From Nectonema munidae (Eukaryota > Nematomorpha > Nectonematoida > Nectonematidae): a DNA stretch of 64,000 nucleotides. Positions 33,401-44,708 of this stretch are shown in pieces. Positions within the stretch are counted from its first letter, which is position 1. Each line of letters starts with the position of its first letter. Made by a program: the position numbers and the translations under genes. The stretch is taken from assembly GCA_030549495.1 (NCBI GenBank), contig JAUIRK010000113.1:77501-141500 (forward strand). Reading direction: 5' to 3'. The notes beneath the pieces are model-generated. The model saw only the letters and a program-made list of their open reading frames with translations, did no database searches and was not told where the DNA came from.

Positions 33401-35542
33401 TGTTGCGATCTTAATATTAGTTTTAAATATTATTGGCTATTAATAGTTATTAGTTAGTTTTCAACGAGTAATTAGGTGTTTATATTTATGTGAAATTATA
33501 AAAAGAAACACTGAGTGCTAGACAACGCGTTTTCCCTGTTAAAATGCGTTTTATCAAAATGAGTATTGTCAAGAGAAGGATATTTGCACGGGTGACCTCT
33601 GCCAAATCAATAATTTTTAAAAGCAACATTCCATTCCAATAGAAATAGAATTCTATTCTTGGATTGAATTTTGTATGGGAAATTTGGATTGAAAAAATTA
33701 GCGAAAAAAGCTTTAGATTCACATATCATTAAAAATAAAGCATTTTGACAAATTTGTCCATAATGTTAAAATTTATGAAGAACACACAAATTTGAGGGGA
33801 CACTTTAATCCAATGAACGTTTTCGACAAAGCTGTCATTTTCAAAGTTAAAGTTATATGGAGAAAATGAAATCAAATAATATTATAGCAAAGGCGTAATG
33901 TTGGAGAATGTAGTATAAAAAAGGGCAAAGTCCCACAACATTAGAACTGTTGATGAATTGGATATGAAACTTCTAATTGTAACAGATGGCCAGTTTGTAG
34001 AAACTGTTCTGCATCTCGCAATGGTAAAGATTTTCCTAAAAAATTTCCTATTCAATTATGCAAAGAGGTATATATGAATATGTCTTTCTATATTAAATCT
34101 TTATAACCTCATTTCATAGAATCATGCAATATTGAATATAATGTATACCAGAATTAGTATGGGACTTGAGATGCTTATTAAAAATGATTCTCAATTCTTT
34201 CTTTTGATTAATAGATTAAGTATGTTCATGATTTTTTTCTATTCCATGAAGATGAGAGTCAAACTCGAATAGAAATTGAGATATGGATTGTTCTAAATCG
34301 TTAGGTGGACGATAGAAGTTGTGAACTACAATTTTTTTACTGGATTTCATAAACACCAAGAAGAAAATTTCAAACCTATAGAAGTTAAATTAATGTGCAA
34401 GTCAGATGTCTGAATCGATTTATGAACAAAGGCCAGAATGCGTTGATGAAGAAGAACTACTTTCTTGTACACAAATCAATCCTGATGATTATGGGATTAT
34501 ATAAATTGATGGATATAAGAATGTAATTTTTTTGGAGGTTTGTCTCTGCAATGTGGATTAGGTGTCTGCAATATTAAAAACTTGAATTATCAAATTATAA
34601 ATAAATTTATAGACACCTTTGTAGATCTCTTTAGAAATTGATTACAAAGATGCAGAACAAATATTTATCGTCCTCCTTATTTACTTGTTTTAAATATAAA
34701 TTAGTATCTTGATTATCTAGATTCTAGAGTCTATTCAACTTCTTATATAAATGCACTCGCACATTCATCACTGAAATTATTCTTATTCCTTTATACTATT
34801 ATCTCGTTTATACATTGTTTTCAACATTAATTTTCCAACCATTTTCAAATTTAGTAATCTATCAACATTAACATTGAGCATCTCATAAATCTAACTATTC
34901 AATATTTGACAAATCAGCTTTATCTTCTCATATAACAATTTTGATTCGTTGTTTTTTTGTGAAAATATTTAATCTCCTTTCTCGAAAAAATGACCAGCTT
35001 CTTTTCCTCATTGGCCAGTACATCTAATCGACTGATAGCGACAAGTTAGAACTCAGGCTAGAAAACACATTTTAAATCTCGTACGACTTGTGAAATGATC
35101 GAATTGGTTAAAAAAAGAACACCCCGATTCTCCCATTCTCCTCATGGATAAAATATTCTAACAAAGGCCTTTGTACGAGATGTAAGTTAAAAGAAAACGA
35201 TTCGTTCATTATAAACCTTTCACTGAAGATTGACGTATTGAATATATAAAACCGCGTAAATCTCTATACATCTTTTTCATGTGGGCAGGTGGGAATTCGG
35301 TTCCGACATCCTTGGCTGCCGTAAATTTATTTAACGGCAGAATCATCTTAAAATGATTAAAAACTTCAAAAAGAAAAGTTTATGAATATTATCTCTGTTA
35401 AATATTGCTCGAAGAAATACGTTGCAAGAAAAGTTGGATGATTGAACAAGTTTTATGTTTTATATTTGTTAGAGAACAAGAATTTACCCCCAAAAGTTGT
35501 GAGAAGGATCGCGCAGAAAAGAAGGAAGATAGGATGCAACAT
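30430..35542 (-). pseudogene. Duplicate of gene A with a frame disruption (gene B)
   Basis: The exons are 35542-35488, 32407-32207, 32152-31711, 31461-31351 and 30830-30430. All splice sites, phases and the lengths of exons 4 and 5 equal those of gene A. The signal peptide reads MLHPIFLLFCAILLTTFG. The five cysteines of exon 2 are kept (ICNDRTC, MSCGPSNENSVQC, LTC). Exon 3 is 442 bases instead of 441: an extra base near 31868 (AAACAAATAG here, AAACAAAAG in A) shifts the frame and gives a stop after FNFLQT. The remaining exons have no stops in their proper frame, so the damage is probably recent, unless it is a sequencing error. The poly(A) signal candidate at 30316-30321 is also retained. Confidence 0.72.
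32480..35110. other. Intron 1 of gene B
   Basis: AT-rich sequence. Short open pieces near 33950-34070 and 34400-34500 (for example YEQRPECVDEEELLSCTQIN) do not match anything I know. No terminal repeats were seen. Confidence 0.45.
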
Positions 35543-35995
35543 GTCTTTAGCTGAAACTGCAAAATAAAGAAATGAAAATTTTTGAGAACACAGCTTAATA
35601 AATAGTTGTTTATGGAGTTAAAGAAAAATGTTTACGTGAGGTGAAAATAGTTACTTCAGAGGAATCTAAGGTATGGTTTTTTAGTAAAAAAAGTTATTTT
35701 ATGTAAACAGAACATTAGAAAGCGGGCATTACATCGACCCTGGTGACGAAGGAGCAAAAAAGACTTTTCTCTTTGAAATGTACACATCTTACTAAGATGC
35801 AGCTAAAGACGTCAAAACGGTGATGATGCTTTTAACAACCAGACCTCATAAGCAGAAACTCTTTTTTGGTGCCAGATATGATGCAATCAAAATGTAAAAA
35901 TAATGAACCATGCAAAATTTTGTTCATCCTTATGAACAAAACTAAGATTAAAAAAGAGGACAATGTTTTTTTGCTTACTTTCTCTCATATTTAAA

Positions 35996-36375
35996 ACGAT
36001 TCCTTATGATTTTTTTAATTAGCAAAGTCTTTGATCAAATCCTCAAAATTGATTTTTACTTCCTCTATACTTAGACACTTTTATTTCCAATATAATTTTT
36101 AGAAATTTTCACAGGCTACTTGAGGCTGCAAAAAAGGTATAGAGTAATTATACTACTGTAGAAAAGAAATCAACTGTTTCTTGACAGCAGTCAAACTTCG
36201 ACTTACCAGATTTTGCGAATGAGCTCCACCAGGTACGTATACGTTTTAGCAATCTTGTTCATCATACAATTTGTTGCTGCATCTATTTATAACGCCAATT
36301 CTTTAAAATTATTGATTAGGGATGGGGAAACTTTTTTTTACAAATTTTAAAATTTGTTTTATGCAAGTTGTGTCT
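35996..36375. other. Segment present only in duplication copy B
   Basis: Copy A passes directly from TTGCTTACTTTTACTCATAT (near 19335) to AACCGTAAGACAAG. Copy B has about 375 additional bases between the equivalents. On the minus strand it contains ATCTG|GTAAGTCG, a strong splice-donor-like sequence near 36206. I see no terminal repeats, so it may be an insertion in B or a deletion in A. Confidence 0.5.
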
Positions 36376-36659
36376 TATAAACTCAACCAACGATAAAACA
36401 AGTAAAGTAATATGAAAAGTATATCACATACCAAGCATGTCTTTATAAAATTGAAAAATTGAAAATTATTGGTTAAATGATAGACTGTTCATTACTTTTG
36501 AAATCATATTAGAGGACGTATAAATTGATAGAAAAAGGTTATACCTATTATTTGGTTATACCTACACCTTGTTTGAATTCAATCTCCTATTTTAGACTGA
36601 AAATATTTCGAATTTGAGAATTATAAGAATCAGGCTTTTACTGCACAAACAGTTAAGTT

Positions 36660-37479
36660 AAGTTAAGTTAGTTGTTTGTGACGTTCGCACCCATCCTTTC
36701 GGATATCGTGGCCCACACGAAATGCTGAGTCGAGGTCTACCTGGACTTTCCATCCCACTAAACACCTACCGGCCCTTGTTACTGCAAAGCTATACCTTGT
36801 TATATATATTATTTTACAAGAATGTATGTTACAAATATATAAATACAGCTGAGTGAACGATAAAATCCTAACGCGAACGCTCCCAAAGTGGGAAACAATC
36901 TTAATGTCTAGTGATAGCTTGATTACTAACAAGGGTAGAATCGTGTCGCCAGAGCACTACCTAACCGTAAAAACCTTTGAATTCTTCAGAGGAAGAAAAA
37001 TAGGATAAAAAACAGGCACCACGGAATGTAGCTTGTTCCTAAATAAAAGAAATATGATTATAAAAGGTATATGCTACAAAAATAGAAGCCTTTGAAGGCA
37101 TGCAATATCTTATATATTATTAATAAATACTATTTGATACATGTTATAGCGGTTAAGAAAGATATACACAATTTAGGGCATGCTAGGTTAGGAACAACCT
37201 ATCCCTGCAATTTGAGTCCATCCCATATATACGTATTATGAGTATATATGTTATCTCTAGGATATATATTTTACAATACGAATATATAATCGGTCCTACA
37301 AACAGACTCCTGCAGAGGCCAGATTACCGACTATGCCCAACCTAGCTCGTACCATGAATATCTTTTGGCACTTATACCTTCTGCCACTCCTAAATTTAAG
37401 TAGGCGGATCTAGAACTCAGAAAAGAACATAACTATATCGCAGAAGGCAGAATTCTCTATTGTACGGGGGCTATTACTG
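36660..37479 (-). repeat. 3' region and tail of the long LINE
   Basis: The region shared with the other two truncated copies begins near ATGGACTCAAATT (about 37235). It ends with GATGGGTGCGAACGTCACAA and a tail of AACTT units. It contains TCTGGCGACACGATTCTACC and GTTAGGTAGTGCTCTGGCGA on the sense strand. The short minus-strand frame at 36932-36663 lies within it and may be the very end of the second frame or chance. Confidence 0.75.
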
Positions 37480-38860
37480 TAGAGATGTATCGGATGTGAA
37501 ATTTTTTAGATCCGCGGATGCGGATGCGGATGGGGATATCTCACTTGACATCCGAGAGGATGCGGATGCGGATCAATAAATTTATATTAATGCGGATGCG
37601 GATGCGGACATTATACTTTATAATATAACAAGCTTTTGTTTAACTTTATTTGTTTACAACTTGGCAAACTAAAAAATTTATTTACAATAATTAAATTTTA
37701 TCATAGGTAAGTTTTTTTTGATAAATAAAATTTTTTCAACTTTGTCTCCTAGAAGTCTTTTTCTTTTATTGGTATAAATGTTTCCAGCAGTACTGAAAAG
37801 CTGTTCGCTTTGCACGGTGTAGGAGGACAAACGAGATATTGGAATGCAATTTTTGATAAAAATGGATACTGTTTTTCTTTAATTCTCCACCAATCCAAAC
37901 TATGTATAGTTGTACCATTGATTCTTTTCTCTTTTTGATATCTCATTATTTCTCCACCACAAACATTATTTTCGTTTTCTTGTTCATTTTCTTCTTCACT
38001 ATCAGAATTTAACATAGAATTCATCACTTCATTTATGGTAGTAAAATTTTCATTAATACTTTTTTTCATCTTTTTACAGCTTGGCATTTGAGATTGATTA
38101 TCTTCTTTATCTTCATATAAATTAAAAAGGAAATTCTTCACATTACTTGTTATTTCAGAGACAGTAAAAAATTTACTTTTAAATCTTGGATCAAGAAAAG
38201 TAGCTACGGTGTAAAATTCTTCATTTTCAATTTCACCAAATCTAACTTTGATTTCAGAATTCATCTTTTCTTTCATTACATGAATAATTTTCGTTATATC
38301 TTTATCTTTATGATTATGATTGAATTATGATTTATGAGCTGCTGCTTCGTGCTTATTATGCTGCACTATTATATCTAACATCATGTTATCTATGACTTGA
38401 AAAACGTGCTCTTCTGTTTGTATTGTTGCTCTTTCATTTTCTCTTTAGATTGCAATGCCGTATATGAGGAGGCATATTGCAATTTTTATTCTCTAAATTT
38501 TTTTCCTATCAATTCTACCTCTTTGCAGTGTTACATAATTAACTAGACTGTGAAGCAGTACGCTACACTAACACATTACACTAAATTGGATATATCGCTT
38601 GCGACTCATCTAACGCAATGACATCTCTCAAATAAATCCGAGTAACTTAATACTTTGTTATCTATAAATTTGCATCTAATATGCTGTACTATTTGACTTA
38701 GGTAATGTAAAACAGGTATTAGAATCTTATTGCGGATGCGGATGCGGATGCGGATTTCAACATCAAAAGAATCCGCGGATGAGGATGCGGAGCGGATGTT
38801 TGTTTTTTTGCGGATGATCCGCATATGAGGATGCGGATGCGGATATCCGATACATCTCTA
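37480..38860 (-). mobile_element. hAT element with GCGGAT subterminal arrays
   Basis: The ends TAGAGATGTATCGGAT and ATCCGATACATCTCTA are perfect 16-bp inverted repeats. The minus strand carries hAT coding sequence: FYTVATFLDPRFKSKFF near 38220-38160, an acidic region, and LDWWRIKEKQYPFLSKIAFQ near 37900-37840. The C-terminal dimerisation motif QSEQLFSTAGNIYTNKRKRL lies near 37815-37755 in a shifted frame. The N-terminal half is missing. Next to both ends are clustered GCGGAT hexamers (37510-37615 and 38730-38845), all reading GCGGAT on the plus strand at both ends. No 8-bp target duplication is seen. The element sits in the 3' part of the long LINE. Confidence 0.88.
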
Positions 38861-40897
38861 ATGGGTAGTCATCACCTGGGATAACTTTTCTATTTTTTTT
38901 ATCGTACACCCCCAAGAACGCTTCAGCCTGCGTTTGCGTGAGCTCTCAAGCTTGGCATAATTGTGGGCAATGCTTATTTGTCCTTAGTTTTCCAATAAAC
39001 TTTTCATTTAATTTCTCCAACATTTTTTGGAACCAAGGAAATGAGGTCCGGCTATGAGCAATAGTGTTGGTCCACGTTGAGGGAAGGCATCCAAAAATGG
39101 AGTTACCATAAGATAATTTCGGCATTTTTAGGATTTTAATGACCTTGCCTACCACCGTGGAATTGACCCCAAGGTCTTTAAGACATCAATATAGCGCTAG
39201 ATCCTTCTTCCCCCTTTTTTTTTTTTTATCTTTTCGTGAGTTTCACGATGAAAACTAAATCCTGCATCCCAATTGATTCCTAGATATTTTAGGTGGCGAA
39301 CTCGGGGAATATTCCCTATAGTTGGCGGGTTATTTTTGGGACAATTAGCGCCAAAGATGATGAACTTGCATTTAGAGTAATTCACCTTAAGGTTCCATCC
39401 AGTGAAATACCCACCTAATATGGTATTTACGTCGGTAAGGTGTTTGCAAATACGCGGAACACGCTTAGCGCAGTAATATACACAGTTGTCGTCTGCGAAA
39501 CTGATTATCCTAGCATAGATTGACTTGTTGAAAGAGTCCCTAATGACAGATATGTAGATGTTGAACAGAAGAGGGCTTAGCGGTGAACCTTGGAGGACCC
39601 CGCGTGCTGGGCTTATTCTCCTGGAAAATTCGTTATTTATTCTGATCTAGAATGTGCGTTGAAAATAGAAACTGTAAACTACCTTGAAGATGCTTGATGG
39701 CACATACATGCTACTGAGTTTGAAGAGCAAACCATCATGCCAGACTGTATCAAAAGCGTTCTCCAGGTCGTAAGAAATCATGCATACGTAGAGGGCATCA
39801 TTTAAGCTTTTATCAACATTATGATCCAAGGTAAGCAGAGCATGATTAGTTAGCCGTCCTTTTTTAAAAACAAACTGTTCGTCTGGGATTATTGCATGCT
39901 CCTTGCACGAAGCATTGGGTTCTTCAAAAATTAATTCCTCATACACTTTGCTCGGGCAAGGGAGAAGACTGATAGGCCGTAGGTCACTCGGTTTGCCGCT
40001 CTTCTTGCCAGCCTTTGGCACACAAACAAGTATAGCCCTTTTATAGCAGTCTGGGTAAAATCTATTTTTTATAAAAGAGTCATACATTGCCAGCAAGACG
40101 TCCCTAAGCCTAGGGGGAAGATTCTTGATGAATAGATTACTAACTTCATCACATCCCCCCGTTTTCCTAGCTTTAAGCTTTTTAATTATTTAAACCAGGT
40201 CCTCTAGGATGAAGTTAGTGTCGTTCGTCGCAGGTAAACGCCTAAAAAACTCAATTTCAGAATTAAAATTTTTAGGACCTGGATTTGTTCTATACACATC
40301 TTCGTAATAATCAGCAAGCAGTGCACATTTGTCTTCCGCCTCAATGGCTACCCAGGCTTCACGCCTCTAACCAGGTTTCAGAACTTCGAAGAGCCCTATA
40401 GCGGGTTCGAGGATTTTGTGATGTTTGTAACTTTCCTAGATATGGTTTCGCCGAGCTTTTTCCTAATGAGTTTTTGTAATCGATTGATAAAATTCTTTGT
40501 CTCGGCGTCCCTAGTGTGAATGTATTTTCTATAGAGAGCTCGTTTTTCCTTAATAAGTAATAGGACATTCTTCAGAATTGGATCTTCGTATTTTATAACC
40601 CCCTTCAAAGGAATTGCCTTCCGTGTCGCAGAGAGAATAGCATCGTTGATACATTCCGTTAGTTCCTCAGAGGGTTTTACTCCTATGCACCTCATGACCC
40701 ACGGGGCTGAATCATTTACTAGCGACCTAAACCTTGGCCTGGCTGAAGACCCACGTCTTCACTAAACTTCCCTTGTCAGTCGTGAATTGTGGACCTAAAG
40801 AAATTGTGACCAACAAGGGCTTGTGATCAGAAACAAAGCAATCCTGGATCACCGCTATGAGACTATTAGTGGTCTTAAATTAAGACATGATTGCACG
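38861..40897 (-). pseudogene. Second frame of the long LINE: reverse transcriptase
   Basis: On the minus strand, AVIQDCFVSDHKPLLVTISL closes the endonuclease near 40850. AILVCVPKAGKKSGKPSDLR, PISLLPCPSKVYEELIF, FVFKKGRLTNHALLTLDH and YDLENAFDTVWHDGLLFKL follow at 40040-39710. The catalytic ISFADDNCVYYC lies near 39515-39480. VNYSKCKFIIFGANCPKN, RHLKYLGINWDAGFSFH and FGCLPSTWTNTI occupy 39385-39050. Frame changes occur between blocks. Confidence 0.88.
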
Positions 40898-42798
40898 CAG
40901 AGGTGGGGAACCTTTTTGTGCATGAAGGCCACCTTACAATTCATCGTTCCTCGTAGAGGCCGCACTGAACAAATTACTTTTTTTCATTTATTTAATCCCC
41001 TCGTACAACATTTAATAATAATAATCTAACAAAAGGACTTATACAAGTTCTTTTATTATATTATTAAAATTAGGATTTTATTTTATACAAGTATTAATTA
41101 ATAATATTCTTATAAAAAAAGACAGACGTATAAACATCGAGAATATGAAGTTTTCAAATATTTCATTTAGGTAAGTAGGTCCTTTTTATACAAATTAATG
41201 ACTTCTTTGAGTTTGCTTCTTTTGAGAAAGCATTTTGATATCAGGCTCCAACATAGTTGTTCTTAGTTTTAATTGGTCCTCCAAATGCTCATCTGTCAAC
41301 TGTGTTCTCAGCGAATTCTTTATTTGCGTCAAGTACGAGAATGTGGATTCACAGCAGTATGTTGTAGAAAAGCAGGAAATCAATCGGCGTGCATGTCGAT
41401 GAAGACGAGGATATTCTACCGCCTTTTTCCAAATTTCAATAGGATCTTCCCTGTTGTCAAACAGAGATTGATCCGTATTTTTTAAAAGCTTCATAGATAT
41501 CTTCATTTTCACTCATTACCTTCGTAAACTGGGGAATGTGTTCTTTTGAAAGTTTTGATTTTAAAAAGCTACATCTCTGTAAAAATATGGATCTGATAAT
41601 TCACAATGTTTGTCACTTTCTTTGAAAAAGTCAATTATTTGCCTTCGTAAAGACAAAATGTGACCAATACTTTCCCTTGTGACAACCAGAGTACTTTTGA
41701 GTGAAAAGGCAAATCTACACTAATTACTTTGTCATCCTTCATCAGCATGTTTCGAAATTGACGATGCTTCGTGGCATTTGCTCGAATATAGTTAACAATA
41801 CTTATAACCTTTTGCAAAGTATCATTTAAAATGACAGATTTTGTACAGAGATTTTGTTGATGTAAAATACAATGAAAAGAAATCAGTTCATTTGGATCTT
41901 TGGTTTCTCTTTTAAGATGCGCAATAAATCCTTCATTCTTAATACAATACTTGTGCTGAATCTGTGGAATCTGTCGATTCATTCAAGGCTACTGAGTAAT
42001 ACACATTTTCCTTCTGGATTACATTTTTGAGTTGCTCTGTTACATTACAAGCCAATTCATACTGTCGATCTGTATTAGTCCTTCTTTTAAGAGGAACCTC
42101 TTTATATTTGTTAACTTTATTGGATCTACACATCTGACCACTTCTAAAATACATTTCTTCATGAGTTCTGCATCGGTTAATGGTTTACCCTTTTTTCCAA
42201 GCAAATATGCAACTTTATAGCTGGCTTCTGTCGCAGGATTCCCTTAATGTAACACAGAATGCAACTACTGTCTTTGCTTTTGCTTTCCATCTTTCAGTTT
42301 CTTCAGTGCTAGCTTTCGAGACTCACCCCCTAATTTGGCATATTTATTGTCTTTATGAAGAGCGTAATGTTGCTGTGCATTGAATTTCTTAACCGTTACA
42401 ATTGTGGTATCACACAGCAAGCAAGACATTTTGCGCCACTATTCACTAAAAAATATTGCACTCCCATTCTTCATTAAAGATCCTATTTTCTTCTTTCAAA
42501 TTCGTTGTCACTGTTACAAAAAATTATCATAAATTAAAGACAATCTATTTTGTGTCCTCATATGAGGACATTGGGAGAATACCGGTTAAGTTAAAATTCA
42601 TTGGGTTCAGAGAAAAATGCTTCCAATTTCTGGGAGTGACATCACTGAACACAATTAATATTCCTTTCGACTATGTGTGGTGTATATTATACGTTTCAGG
42701 TGTATAATTATTTCAGACTTAAAAACTATTCAAGGTTTTTAATAAAAAATAATATTTATATCAAATGCCGCACTTGATGGCCCGGAAGGCCGCATGAG
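40898..42798 (-). mobile_element. hAT element of GTF2IRD2/ZBED-like type
   Basis: The minus strand carries VPLKRRTNTDRQYELACNVT and VALNESTDSTDSAQVL (42110-41950). FHCILHQQNLCTKSVILNDT and DLPFHSKVLWLSQGKVLV (41880-41650) correspond to the IHQQALCSK and VRWLSRGKVL blocks. RLISCFSTTYCCESTFSYLT and KNSLRTQLTDEHLEDQLKLR (41400-41260) form the dimerisation end. Several frame changes are present. The plus-strand left end reads CAGAGGTGGGGAACCTTTTT, a usual hAT terminus. The right end is eroded and has no matching inverted repeat. It inserted into the endonuclease part of the long LINE. Confidence 0.85.
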
Positions 42799-44060
42799 GC
42801 TCTCCTTAACGCATTCTTATCACGGGTTGGTGTTGGATCATTAACGATAAACGCGTACGAATCCTCTACCAACTTGAGTAAGTCGGTGCCCGCCGCGCTA
42901 TTTGTTTCACTGAACAGTCTAGCGTGGTGAGCGTTTAGGTCACCTAGTAGTAGCACCTTATCGGAGGAGCGAAGATTTCTTTTGATAAATTCGTAGTTAC
43001 AACAAAGGGTTACGTGGACAGGCTTTACCTTTGTTGTTACAGTGAGAGTTTTCTTAGGAGCTACCAGAGTTCTTTTTGTCAATTCTTTTTGTTGAAGAGC
43101 GGCCAGCTTCGTTGGGCAGTTGTTGTAGGCAGCTGAGTGCCCCTCACCCTCACACAAATATTTGACGTTCTTAGGAGTCGCTGACTTGCACCTTCTACGG
43201 TCGTGCTCGACAACATTTTCTGTTTGGGCAAGCAGCCAACACGTGACCTAGTTTCCGAGATTTATAGCATTGCAATGCTTTAGGCTTGGGTAGAAACTCG
43301 TGGCAGGCGAATTTCAGACCTAGATTTATCAGTCCGTTTTTGTTCAGCGAATCAACAGCTGCTTTGTTCTCAAGGTTCACTTTTAGGCACCTGTCATATT
43401 TTTAAACAGGGGTTCAACCGTGTTTGATCTAAGTCTTTAATTACAGGCGAGACATCGGGGCGTCTAGCATGGTCGGTCATGCCCTTGAGGAGTATGGAGC
43501 AAGCCCGGGCACGTAACCCTTGTCAAAAGGCCACTGGGGAAATGTTGAAGTAATGTCTCCATAGAGTCATTATCTTCAACCAGAACCTTAATTTGATTAA
43601 GCTTAGCCAATTTAAACATATTGAATATCTTTATTTTTGGTTTCTGTGCCAAAATTGCCTTATACGTGCCTAATTTGCTACCCAAGTTAGGCATGTTTTC
43701 AAGGAAACTGTATAGTAATTTGGCTTCCTAGATGGTTGGGTTGTGTTCTTTGGTGGTGAGGGCCTCTTGCTCCTAGCAACGACCTAAGTAAATTCTCCAT
43801 TGGAGTTGTGCGAAGTGTGGACTCTTTTGTTGATTGGAGCGGAACCATAGTTGAAACTGTCGCTGTCGACATCAATTTCCTTAGATTGTAGCTTGGAGCA
43901 GATCGTCTCTAACATAATATTTTTACTGGGCTGTAGCTGGACTGCGCTAGAGCGCTTCTTCGTCCTCTACTTCTTCGTGCTCATAATAATGGGAGAGTGT
44001 GATTGAGATGAAGATGACGTGTGCGTGAGTTCAAAAGAGAAAGCAATGGAGAGATAAACA
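42799..44060 (-). pseudogene. First frame (gag-like) and endonuclease start of the long LINE
   Basis: A CCHC-knuckle region reads ALQCYKSRKLGHVLAACPNR (43290-43200), with the second cysteine replaced by S. A second knuckle-like GEGHSAAYNNCPTK follows near 43150-43100. Next comes DKVLLLGDLNAHHARLF (endonuclease GDFNAHH block) near 42960-42910, and then VNDPTPTRDKNALRRAS up to 42799. This gag-plus-endonuclease layout is typical of Jockey and I elements. The sequence between the knuckles and the GDLNAHH block is too short, implying a deletion. Confidence 0.8.
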
Positions 44061-44708
44061 ATGAAAAGGGAAGAAGTTGATATTTAGAAAATTTTCACAG
44101 ATTAGCAAAGACAAAATCTAAAAAATTACCTTTCTTGCTCAAAATTTGGGCATTTTTATTCTTCTGCCGAATCCTTTGTGCCGTCTTGATATGAAATGTA
44201 TGTACTTGTTTACATATGTTTTAACAATTTTGCCTTCTAATGTACTCCATAGCAATGCCCAAGATAGAAAGTAATTTACAGGTTATCAGCTACACAAACT
44301 CAATGCAAAAGAATATTTTGCATTTTAATCACTCCGAAGCTATTTATTATTATCCATTGAAAGGAGATAATATAAACGAATTTCTGCAAAAATAAAATTG
44401 AAATATTTGTAGAAATAACTGTTTAACACAGAAAATTGTTTTTTCAATTTTGAGAAGTTGTCGCTTGATTTATCATCTCGATAAAACTAAACTTCCTTTT
44501 ATTTTGCCAAATAAGCATAAACTTTTTTGAAAAAATGTTTTTATCCTTAGCTTAGTGATGATGCCCTTTGGACTTTTGCAACGGCTATTTTGAAACTCCG
44601 TTTTTAACTCTCAAGGATTGGATTCAATATTTTAAAGCTGCGCATCTATAAAGCAAAGTTTCAATTTTCCTTATTTGGAAAGGTATGTGTCTTTGACTAC
44701 ACTTTTCT

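Larger units (their letters stand above)
30189..36650. repeat. Segmental duplication, copy B
   Basis: Counterpart of 13386-19640. Its left edge, GAATTTGTAGCAAGGCC, is the same as in copy A. The right end is at CAGGCTTTTACTGCACAAAC (about 36631-36650), immediately followed by the tail of the long LINE. Intron 1 (32.4-35.5 kb) contains no recognised transposon here. Confidence 0.85.
36660..44060 (-). mobile_element. Long Jockey/I-type LINE interrupted by two hAT elements
   Basis: In minus orientation, the gag-like first frame lies at about 44060-43195 and the remaining endonuclease at 43000-42799 and 40890-40800. The reverse transcriptase runs from 40700 to 38946, and the 3' untranslated region from 37479 to 36660. 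hAT elements sit at 40898-42798 and 37480-38860. The pieces are collinear and the flanking words read on across each insertion, for example SDHKPLLV follows the endonuclease start. Part of the first-frame/endonuclease junction is deleted and the frames are broken in several places. The 3' end carries a short (AACTT)n-like tail at 36655-36672. Two shorter copies of the same end are at 52825-53030 and 59782-60335. Confidence 0.8.
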
